Shown in pieces: positions 1 through 5,819 of a stretch of 7,757 nt of DNA. A program made the position numbers and the translations under genes. Below the pieces are notes generated by a model. The model worked only from the letters and a program-made list of their open reading frames with translations, ran no database searches and had not been told where the DNA came from. The number at the start of each line of letters is the position of its first letter. Position 1 is the first letter of the stretch. This stretch comes from Pseudomonadota bacterium (lineage in GTDB: Bacteria; Desulfobacterota; Syntrophia; Syntrophales; JADFWA01), in assembly GCA_030612385.1 (NCBI GenBank), contig JAUWNZ010000052.1:1-7757 (forward strand). Reading direction: 5' to 3'.

Positions 1-439
1 TAATTATAAAGCGATCAAAACCGTATTCTCTCAATACAAAGGGGCCCAGTTGCCGGAAGGCTAACATGTTAAAGAATATGTGAAGTATGCCGCCATGTAT
101 AAATGAAGCCGACACGAGTGTCCACCAGCGACCTAACTGGTTTATTGGTATAGTACCGGTAGCGCCTAACAGGAGCAGACTGTTGTTGGAGGGGGCTAAA
201 AACGTCAGAGGGTTTGCCGGGGAGCCCGGGTTAAAGGGAGCTAACAGAAGAGAGAATATATAGATGGCAATATTAGAGTATATAATAACCTTTATAACAT
301 CCTTTGGTTTCCTGAAAAAATTTCTTTTCAGCCTGGAGCCGGGTCTCGTTAATCCACAGTAGGGACAACTCGGTTCATCCGAGTTGATAAGTTTCCGGCA
401 ACCGGGACATAGGATTGATTTTTTTGGGGAGCTGGGCAT
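1..439 (-). CDS. Rhomboid family intramembrane serine protease with N-terminal zinc ribbon (partial, C-terminus beyond window)
   Basis: Reading the minus strand from the ATG at 439 gives 146 codons with no stop before the window edge. Residues 11-28 hold two CxxC pairs (C11/C14 and C25/C28), a small zinc-ribbon pattern. A hydrophobic segment at about 49-67 looks like the first membrane helix. Residues 104-140 match the rhomboid core: RWWTLVSASFIHGG, then H115-x4-H120-x3-N124, the conserved His/Asn signature of the second rhomboid helix, where the Asn forms the oxyanion hole. Family members cleave transmembrane substrates inside the membrane with a Ser/His dyad. The GxSG serine and the catalytic His lie past the left edge, so activity cannot be judged. 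The frame stays open upstream of 439 but offers no other ATG, GTG or TTG before a stop, which fixes the start. The Shine-Dalgarno sequence is weak. It is divergent from the MEMO-AMMECR1 gene. Confidence 0.88.
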   Translation of the reverse strand, partial: MPSSPKKSILCPGCRKLINSDEPSCPYCGLTRPGSRLKRNFFRKPKDVIKVIIYSNIAIYIFSLLLAPFNPGSPANPLTFLAPSNNSLLLLGATGTIPINQLGRWWTLVSASFIHGGILHIFFNMLAFRQLGPFVLREYGFDRFII

Positions 440-469
440 TGCAAAACCTGAAGAAGAATATTTGGCTCG

Positions 470-498
470 CTTATCACAGAAATTTTAAAAGATGTCAA
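470..498 (-). promoter_or_regulatory. Sigma70-type promoter for the rhomboid gene
   Basis: On the minus strand there is a perfect -35 box TTGACA (493-498), a 17-nt spacer, and GATAAG (470-475) as the -10 box, four of six matches to TATAAT. The predicted transcript would start near 463, giving a leader of about 24 nt before the ATG at 439. Position and spacing fit well; the -10 box is only fair. Confidence 0.55.
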
Positions 499-548
499 GG
501 ATTCCACTTGCAAATCAAGACTTAGGGTCTGTCATGAAATATATATTG

Positions 549-818
549 TATCAGCTCAATAAATAGGGGATTACATTTTTAAAGTGTTGGTCTCGATCCA
601 CGGTAAGCGTTTACTGAATATTGAAAATAGAAATTGGAAATTGGAAACTCGGCCTTTATGCTTTTGTACGACTCGACTGAGCTCACGCCGAAGTCTGTCA
701 ACTCGTAAATTCGTTTCATCTCTCCCGAATTTCTAATTTCCAATTTCAAGCCGTGAATGGCTAAGATTCACAATCACTTTTACATACCGGAGTTTGCCCC
801 TATTTATTGAGCTATTAC
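549..818. repeat. MITE-like inverted-repeat element, copy 1 (270 bp)
   Basis: The ends are a perfect 17-bp inverted repeat, AGCTCAATAAATAGGGG (553-569) against its complement (797-813). The arms continue as an imperfect palindrome: GAAATTGGAAATT-type tracts near 625-647 mirror TTTCTAATTTCCAATTTC near 729-747, and CCACGG near 598-603 mirrors CCGTGAATGG near 751-760. The element carries no plausible open reading frame. A copy about 97% identical lies in the same orientation at 2553-2815. Flanking TA dinucleotides (549-550 and 816-817) could be a TA target duplication as in IS630/Tc1-mariner elements, but two copies are too few to fix the boundaries. It is best described as a non-autonomous palindromic element; no parent transposase is visible. 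Confidence 0.8.
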
Positions 819-825
819 TATTTTA

Positions 826-855
826 TTGACATTTTAACTTCTTTTTTGATATCCT
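826..855 (+). promoter_or_regulatory. Candidate sigma70 promoter for the MEMO-AMMECR1 gene
   Basis: A perfect TTGACA at 826-831 is followed, after 18 nt, by TATCCT at 850-855 (four of six matches to TATAAT). It begins eight bases after the end of the first inverted-repeat element. A start near 862 would give a long leader of about 265 nt before the ATG at 1128, containing the 1003-1087 palindrome. A promoter closer to the gene cannot be excluded. Confidence 0.45.
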
Positions 856-1002
856 TTTTTCAATAAAGGAGGTTCGATATCCCAAGCCGGAAGAGCTCAT
901 AGCCTTTTGTCGTACCCAACCTAAACCCGAATTCTCTTGCCATTTTTGCACGAATTTCACAACTAAGAGTCTAACGCGGACAAGCCGGAACCAGGAAGGC
1001 AG

Positions 1003-1087
1003 GTAACTACTCAGGTTCGCGGCTCAGGGGTTAGAAAACAATCAATAGTGAGCTGTGAACCTTGAACCTGACAACCTGAGCAGTTAC
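1003..1087. repeat. 85-bp palindromic element with alternative pairings in the gene leader
   Basis: The outer arms GTAACTACTCAGGTT (1003-1017) and AACCTGAGCAGTTAC (1073-1087) are complementary at 14 of 15 positions. A second pair, GGTTCGCGGCTCA (1014-1026) and TGAGCTGTGAACC (1049-1061), matches at 11 of 13. The two left arms share bases 1014-1017, so the complete stems compete at that point. The right side also carries repeated AACCT units. The element ends 40 bases before the ATG. It may be a small palindromic mobile repeat or a structured leader. Confidence 0.7.
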
Positions 1088-1111
1088 GTCCATTTTAGCA
1101 CGGCCCGAAGA

Positions 1112-1122
1112 GGGAGAGGGGG
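1112..1122 (+). promoter_or_regulatory. Ribosome binding site of the MEMO-AMMECR1 gene
   Basis: The purine run GGGAGAGGGGG ends five bases before the ATG at 1128. This is a strong Shine-Dalgarno sequence and supports that start. The same core, GGGAGAGGGG, precedes the hydrolase start at 6675. Confidence 0.8.
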
Positions 1123-1127
1123 TAAAC

Positions 1128-2546
1128 ATGAGTAACGTAAGAGAATCGGTTATCGCGGGATCCTGGTATCCCGGTGACCCGAAGATTTTAGCGTACGAGA
1201 TAGATGGTTTTCTTAAGAATGCGCAGGCCCAACCTTTGGATGGCAGGGTGGTAGCCCTGATTGTACCCCATGCAGGTTATATATATTCCGGGCAGATTGC
1301 CGCCCATTCTTACAAGCATGTCGAGGGTAAAACTTTTGATGTTGTAATAGTCATAGGGCCAAGTCACCGTGCCTATTTTCAAGGGGCTTCCGTATACAAT
1401 AAAGGTGGATATCGAACGCCTTTGGGAATTGTTCCAGTGGATGTTGGTCTGGCGAACAGGATTATTGCTCAAAGTCCGATGATATCCTTTGTCCCCTCTG
1501 CTCACATGCAGGAACATTCGGTCGAGATTCAACTCCCCTTTCTTCAGGTGGCCATGGGCGAATTTAACTTTGTCCCGATAGTCATGGGGGATCAGGAAAG
1601 GCACACCTGCGAGGAGCTGGCTGAAGCCATTTATAGATCGGCCTCCGATAAAAGAATCCTGATAGTAGGGAGTTCCGATCTCTCCCATTTCCACACCTAT
1701 GAAAAGGCCGTAAAGCTTGATTCGGTGGCGCTGGATAATATAAAAAGGATGGACGCGGACGGCCTTTTAAATGATCTGAAAAGCGGCCTTTGTGAAGCCT
1801 GTGGCGGTGGACCGATGGCAGTCGCCATGATGGTCGCAAAGAGGCTTGGCGCCGACAGGCCAAGGCTCTTGAAATACGCCAATTCAGGCGATGTCACAGG
1901 AGATAAGGGCAGTGTCGTCGGGTATGCCTCTGCTGTCTTCTATAAGGGTAACGCTACAGAGCCTGTCAAGGATAAAAAACGTGCGGGAACCGATATGGGA
2001 CTTTCTGAAGCGGAGAAAAACAAACTCCTTGAGATTGCAAGAAAGACGATCGAGAACAGACTTGCCGGTGAAAAGATTCCCGAATTTCACCCCGTAGAGT
2101 CAGCCACCCTTAACGAAAAAAGGGGGGCATTTGTCACTCTTCAGAAACATGGGTGTTTACGGGGATGTATAGGATATATGGAGGCGAAAAAGCCGCTGTA
2201 CAGGACTATAGAGGAGATGGCGCAGGCGGCCGCCTTCAATGACCAAAGATTCCCCCCGCTTATCCGGGAGGAGTTAAAGGACCTGTCGATTGAGATATCG
2301 GTACTCACACCACTGAGGGAAATCAAGGATATAAATGAAATAGAGACAGGTGTTCATGGTATCTATTTAATAAAGGGTTTTTATTCCGGTCTTCTTCTTC
2401 CTCAGGTGGCCACGCAGTATAAATGGGACAGGCTTACCTTTCTGAAGGAGACCTGTCATAAAGCGGGGCTCCCATCCGATGCCTGGAAGGACAAAGATAC
2501 CAGGATATATATCTTTTCCGCCGATATTTTTGGCGAAGACAAGTAG
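1128..2546 (+). CDS. MEMO-AMMECR1 fusion protein (AmmeMemoRadiSam system proteins B and A)
   Basis: This 472-residue protein joins two conserved domains. Residues 4-273 form a MEMO domain, a metal-binding relative of extradiol dioxygenases. It has the opening signature RESVIAGSWYPGDP, VPHAGYIYSG (H48), GPSHRAYFQGAS (H80), EHSVEIQLPFLQ, SSDLSHF (D184, H187) and CGGGPMA (C225), so the metal-ligand positions known in human MEMO1 appear to be kept. A charged linker (about 275-292) leads to an AMMECR1 domain (about 293-470) with its hallmark LRGCIG at 344-349. In many anaerobic bacteria and archaea these domains are encoded beside a radical SAM protein (AmmeMemoRadiSam system). The biochemical role of the trio is not settled, and no radical SAM gene lies in this window. 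No signal peptide is seen, so it is probably cytoplasmic. The start is supported by a strong Shine-Dalgarno site. Both flanks carry copies of the same inverted-repeat element. Confidence 0.93.
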   Translation: MSNVRESVIAGSWYPGDPKILAYEIDGFLKNAQAQPLDGRVVALIVPHAGYIYSGQIAAHSYKHVEGKTFDVVIVIGPSHRAYFQGASVYNKGGYRTPLGIVPVDVGLANRIIAQSPMISFVPSAHMQEHSVEIQLPFLQVAMGEFNFVPIVMGDQERHTCEELAEAIYRSASDKRILIVGSSDLSHFHTYEKAVKLDSVALDNIKRMDADGLLNDLKSGLCEACGGGPMAVAMMVAKRLGADRPRLLKYANSGDVTGDKGSVVGYASAVFYKGNATEPVKDKKRAGTDMGLSEAEKNKLLEIARKTIENRLAGEKIPEFHPVESATLNEKRGAFVTLQKHGCLRGCIGYMEAKKPLYRTIEEMAQAAAFNDQRFPPLIREELKDLSIEISVLTPLREIKDINEIETGVHGIYLIKGFYSGLLLPQVATQYKWDRLTFLKETCHKAGLPSDAWKDKDTRIYIFSADIFGEDK

Positions 2547-2552
2547 GTTCCA

Positions 2553-2815
2553 TATCAGCTCAATAAATAGGGGATTACATTTTTAAAGTGTTGGTCTCGA
2601 TCCACGGTAAGCGTTTACTGAATATTGAAATTAGAAATTGGAAACTCGGCCTTCATGCTTTTGTACGACTCGACTGAGCTCACGCCGAAGCCTGTCAACT
2701 CGTAAATTCGTTTTATCTCTCCCAAATTTCTAATTTCCAATTTCAAGTCGTGAATGGTTAAGATTCACAATCACTTTTACATACCGGAGTTTGCCCCTAT
2801 TTATTGAGCTATTAC
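2553..2815. repeat. MITE-like inverted-repeat element, copy 2 (263 bp)
   Basis: This is the same orientation and sequence as the copy at 549-818. By eye it differs by about seven substitutions, mostly transitions, plus loss of one 7-nt AAATTGG unit in the left arm. The 17-bp terminal inverted repeats (2557-2573 and 2794-2810) are perfect and identical to those of copy 1. It starts six bases after the stop codon at 2544-2546, so transcripts of that gene would run straight into a long hairpin that could act as a terminator or 3'-end stabiliser. No intrinsic terminator with a T-run is seen between the gene and the element. Confidence 0.8.
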
Positions 2816-2824
2816 CTTGTTTAA

Positions 2825-2936
2825 GTCATTCCCGCGTTATTTTTGTCACTCCCGCGCAGGCGGGAGTCCATAAGTTCTTGAAAAAACTGGATTCCCGATC
2901 AAGTCGGGAATGACAAAATGAAAGGTCGGGAATAAC
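2825..2936. repeat. Nested GTCATTCCCG-type palindromic repeats
   Basis: An inner unit (2841-2918, 78 bp) has 14-bp ends TTTTGTCACTCCCG and CGGGAATGACAAAA, complementary at 13 positions. Each arm folds on itself: CTCCCGC/GCGGGAG around 2849-2866, and ATTCCCGA/TCGGGAAT at 2891-2911. An outer pair, GTCATTCCCG (2825-2834) and CGGGAATAAC (2927-2936), matches at 9 of 10, which suggests one unit inserted into another. Repeats starting GTCATTCCCG are frequent between genes in several bacterial phyla. It lies between convergent genes and contains no open reading frame of note. Confidence 0.7.
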
Positions 2937-2965
2937 AAGTTACTTGGAAGTCTGAAAAACACTCT

Positions 2966-3153
2966 TTTGTCATTCTGGTGAGACGAAGCCCTGAGTATAA
3001 CGAAGGGGATAGCGAAGAATCTGACCTGCCTGCGCCGCAACGCGGCAGGCAGGTATCACTGAGATTTTTCACCTGCCTTTGCGTCGCACCTGTCTGAGTG
3101 CGAACACGCACAGGCAGGCGCAGACGGGTCGCTTTGCTCCTCAGAATGACAAA
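2966..3153. repeat. 188-bp palindromic intergenic repeat with GC-rich hairpins inside
   Basis: The ends TTTGTCATTCTG (2966-2977) and CAGAATGACAAA (3142-3153) are perfectly complementary over 12 bp. Inside, GAAGAATCTGA near 3014 and TGAGATTTTTC near 3060 partly mirror each other, as in common GTCATTCTG-type repeats. Two GC-rich inserts sit in it: a hairpin at 3024-3054 with arms ACCTGCCT/AGGCAGGT, and a related unit at 3071-3121 whose last 33 nt recur, inverted, at 5846-5878. It lies about 120 bp downstream of the minus-strand iron-sulfur gene and could help end its transcript. Confidence 0.68.
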
Positions 3154-3272
3154 CTTGCGCTGTAGTGTTATCCTCATACCGGCAGTATGGTGAGTTGTGA
3201 CGGCTCTTTTCTGCATTGAAACTTTTTGGTTGTCACTGAAAAAATCTTGATCTCTCCGGTTGACAGGACAGG
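3154..3272. other. Short spacer downstream of the iron-sulfur protein gene
   Basis: Only a small palindrome, CATAC-CGGCA-GTATG (3175-3189), is visible. On the minus strand a run of six Ts follows the gene by about 30 bases, but no stable hairpin precedes it, so a classical terminator is not supported. Confidence 0.4.
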
Positions 3273-4427
3273 TTATCCCATGGCATTGCTGACAATTTCC
3301 GCCACATCCATAACCTTCAATTTATCCTCCTGTTCCTCCACCTTAATCGCATCTTCCAGCATCTTCGCACATTGCGGACATGAAACGGCTATGATCCGGG
3401 CTCCGGTATCGAGGGCCTGCCTTACCCTGATCCTGCCTGGGCTATCCTCACCTCCACCCAGGATATCGGTAAAGAAATTTCCTCCTCCCCCTCCACAGCA
3501 GAAGGCATTCTCTCTATTTTGTTCCATCTCGATCAGTCGGACCCCTGGAATGGTCTTCAGGATCGCCCTTGGGGCATCATACTCCCCATTGTGTCTCCCT
3601 AAATAACATGGATCGTGATAGGTTATCCCAAGATTATACTCGGTCAGCGGCATCTTCCCTGACTGGATCAATGGAGACAGGATCTGAGTATAATGATAGA
3701 CTTCAAATTCCCCCCCGAGGGCAGGATAATCATTTTTGAAGGCATTAAAGGCATGTGGGTCCAGGGTGATGATCTTTTTTACTCCAAGCTTCTTAAATAG
3801 AACAATATTCTGTTCGGCAAGAAGATTAAAAAGGCTCGCCTCGCCAAGGGCTTTAACCTCATTTCCATCACAACACTCTGCATTGCCAAGGATTCCCATA
3901 GAGACTCCGGCCCTGGTGAGAAGATTCCCCACCGCTCTCGCAATCTTTTTTCCTCTTTCATCATAGGAACCGACACAGCCGACATAGAAGAGATACTCCT
4001 GATCTCCATAGGCTTCAACAGAAGTGCCATCCGCCCATTTTCCCCTTTCATCTGCCGATTCTTTATAGGGATTACCGTTAACATGGATGTTTTTCAGATA
4101 ATCTCTTACAGCGGGTGGAACGATTCCTTTATTTACCATCTCCTCTCTCGCTGCGATGAAGATGTTGACCAGATCATCACTGAAAGTAAATACGCAATGT
4201 TCAACACAGTTGGCGCACATAGTACAGGAGAAAAGGATTTCCCGGAACCGCTCACTTTCCTTTATTTCACCGTTTAACCACCCCCTTATCAACCACATCC
4301 TTCCACCGGGAGAGTAAGTCTCAAACTTGAATTTCCGGTAAGGCGGACAGTTAAAATCGGAATAATCACCCGTTAGTTTGCAGTAACCGCATCTAAAACA
4401 CCTGTGAATGATATCTTCATATTTCAT
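3273..4427 (-). CDS. (Fe-S)-binding protein with two CCG domains, partner of the FAD oxidoreductase (GlcF/HdrD-like)
   Basis: The 384-residue protein has an N-terminal ferredoxin-like part with two likely [4Fe-4S] motifs. The first is C10-x2-C13-x2-C16-x10-C27, unusual in its long last gap; the second is C68-x2-C71-x2-C74-x3-C78. Two cysteine-rich CCG domains follow: VGCVGSYD with C185-C186 (about 146-235), and DPCYLGRHNGEYD with C310-C311 and C350-x2-C353 (about 267-357). This order is that of glycolate oxidase subunit GlcF, LutA/LldE-type proteins and heterodisulfide reductase subunit HdrD, which move electrons from a flavin partner to quinone or another carrier. The start is clear: its ATG directly follows the TAG of the FAD gene, with GGGAGGTGG (4436-4444) inside that gene as ribosome site, so the two are probably translationally coupled. 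It has no membrane helix. Family is certain; the substrate of the complex is not. Confidence 0.9.
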   Translation of the reverse strand: MKYEDIIHRCFRCGYCKLTGDYSDFNCPPYRKFKFETYSPGGRMWLIRGWLNGEIKESERFREILFSCTMCANCVEHCVFTFSDDLVNIFIAAREEMVNKGIVPPAVRDYLKNIHVNGNPYKESADERGKWADGTSVEAYGDQEYLFYVGCVGSYDERGKKIARAVGNLLTRAGVSMGILGNAECCDGNEVKALGEASLFNLLAEQNIVLFKKLGVKKIITLDPHAFNAFKNDYPALGGEFEVYHYTQILSPLIQSGKMPLTEYNLGITYHDPCYLGRHNGEYDAPRAILKTIPGVRLIEMEQNRENAFCCGGGGGNFFTDILGGGEDSPGRIRVRQALDTGARIIAVSCPQCAKMLEDAIKVEEQEDKLKVMDVAEIVSNAMG

Positions 4428-5819
4428 CTATTTAACCACCTCCCAGTTTCCAGGATTCATAATCCCGTTTGGGTCTAAAGACTTCTTGACCTTCTTTATC
4501 AGTTCAGCAGTATTTGGATCCATTCTCGCCATCGCCAATCTTTGTGCCCCTACCTCGCCTTTCCATACCATACCACCTAATTCAAAGGTCAGCCTGTTTG
4601 ATTCCTCCAGGGCCTTTCTCGTTCTTTCGACATCTTTCTCGTCAGCCCTGTTAAAGGAATAATTAAAGGCGAACATAATGCTGTGACCGCCTAAAATCTG
4701 GTGCACATAAGAACAAATCATCCCATGTTTATGCGCGATCTCTATCCCTTTCCTCCATGCCTCGGGAATCTTATCTATGGGCAGAATCGTGCCGGTATAT
4801 TCAAAACCTCCACCCTTTCTAAAATCTGCAGCCAGCGCCGCCACAGGGGGCACATCCAGAAACCTCTTTCTAAGCGCCGGATGCAGGTCTTCCACAAGTT
4901 TCATCTTATCCGCCCCTCTGGAGCCCTTCAGGGTATTAAATTCCAGGAATACCTTTTTATAAATATTCTTCTTAAGTTCAAGCTCCTCTTTGGTATGGCC
5001 GGATAAGATCAGGCAAAAAAAGACGTGATTCATCCAGTCAGGTTTTTCCTGATTTATAAGAAAGAAATCCTCGAGTAGATCGACCTGCGTAACTTCAAAT
5101 ATGGCATCCGGTATCAGATCTATATTGTCTGTGGAAAAGGTAAGCAGCTCTCTGTATCCCGGCCTGGGATAGAGCTTCATGGAAAGTTTTGTTACAACAC
5201 CGGTTGTGCCGAACCATCCAATAAAGAGGCCCGGTAAATCCGGAAGGGGGCCTCGTGTAAACCAGTATGGACCAACAGAGGAAGATCCTATCCTGCACAC
5301 TTCACCTGTCGGGAGCACCACTTCCATCCCATTTATCATGTCTGAGTTAATTCCGTATCTTGATGAGATATGACCATGCCCTTGAATCAGGGCATTTCCA
5401 ACAACTGTAACTGTGGGTGGCGCCTCCGGGGTTGAGTGCTGAAGACGCGGATGATTTTTCTCAAGGTAAGATTTTAGTTTTGCCTGGGATACACCCGCTT
5501 CAACAAGAGCATATCTATTTATCTCATTTACCTCGATGACCCTGTCCATCCTTTTCATATCCATGACAATCCCGCCTTTATTGGGCACAACCAGAGCCGA
5601 CAGGGTAAAACCACCACCGAGTGGGGTAATCGGTATCTTCTCCTTATTGGCCAGGATTACCACATCCTGTACCTCCTTAACCGTCCCAGGCATGACAACG
5701 TAATCAGCCCTCCTTGGACGTTGTGCCCCTGAATCTCGAGAGTAAATAAAAAGCTCCTCCTGACTGTTTGATACGCTGTCTCTCCCCACGATGTTAATTA
5801 GTGATCTGTATATATCCAT
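4428..5819 (-). CDS. FAD-binding oxidoreductase (GlcD / FAD-linked oxidase family)
   Basis: The 463-residue product has a PCMH-type FAD-binding domain at about 38-218: PGTVKEVQDVV, PLGGGFTLSALVVPNKGGIVMD with G68-G70, VEAGV, and SDMINGMEVVLPTGEV at 159-173. A FAD-linked oxidase C-terminal domain follows to about 458 and ends in SLDPNGIMNPGNW. Members oxidise 2-hydroxy acids such as glycolate or D-lactate, or phenolic alcohols in the vanillyl-alcohol oxidase branch. The GPYWFTRGPLPDLPG stretch (183-197) and GMVWKGEVGAQR in place of the usual GEHG-type motif leave the substrate open. The frame is open back to 6032, but the chosen ATG at 5819 has GGGAGG four bases upstream, and the family homology begins just after it. 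It overlaps the hydrolase gene by 26 bp and abuts the iron-sulfur gene, its likely electron-accepting partner in the cytoplasm. Confidence 0.9.
   Translation of the reverse strand: MDIYRSLINIVGRDSVSNSQEELFIYSRDSGAQRPRRADYVVMPGTVKEVQDVVILANKEKIPITPLGGGFTLSALVVPNKGGIVMDMKRMDRVIEVNEINRYALVEAGVSQAKLKSYLEKNHPRLQHSTPEAPPTVTVVGNALIQGHGHISSRYGINSDMINGMEVVLPTGEVCRIGSSSVGPYWFTRGPLPDLPGLFIGWFGTTGVVTKLSMKLYPRPGYRELLTFSTDNIDLIPDAIFEVTQVDLLEDFFLINQEKPDWMNHVFFCLILSGHTKEELELKKNIYKKVFLEFNTLKGSRGADKMKLVEDLHPALRKRFLDVPPVAALAADFRKGGGFEYTGTILPIDKIPEAWRKGIEIAHKHGMICSYVHQILGGHSIMFAFNYSFNRADEKDVERTRKALEESNRLTFELGGMVWKGEVGAQRLAMARMDPNTAELIKKVKKSLDPNGIMNPGNWEVVK

Larger units (their letters stand above)
856..1127 (+). 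other. Leader/intergenic region upstream of the MEMO-AMMECR1 gene
   Basis: No gene is supported here. An AGGAGG at 867-872 looks like a Shine-Dalgarno site, but no ATG, GTG or TTG follows at a usable distance. Two GATATC sequences (848-853 and 876-881) flank a CCTTT/AAAGG pairing and could form a small hairpin. The main structure is the 85-bp palindrome at 1003-1087. From 902 to 1000 nothing recognisable was seen. Confidence 0.5.

Noticed and set aside
867..872. AGGAGG as a ribosome site for a small leader peptide
   Set aside because: No ATG, GTG or TTG follows at a suitable distance.
1188..1694. Minus-strand open frame of 168 codons
   Set aside because: It is fully antisense to the MEMO domain, with no ribosome site or recognisable domain.
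2820..3153. CRISPR array
   Set aside because: The repeats are palindromic, differ from each other, and have no regular spacer pattern.
3226..3260. Intrinsic terminator after the iron-sulfur gene
   Set aside because: A run of six Ts is present on the minus strand, but no stable hairpin precedes it.
3226..3606. Plus-strand open frame of 126 codons
   Set aside because: It lies antisense to the C-terminal half of the iron-sulfur gene, has a Ser/Pro-rich composition typical of shadow frames, and no family features.
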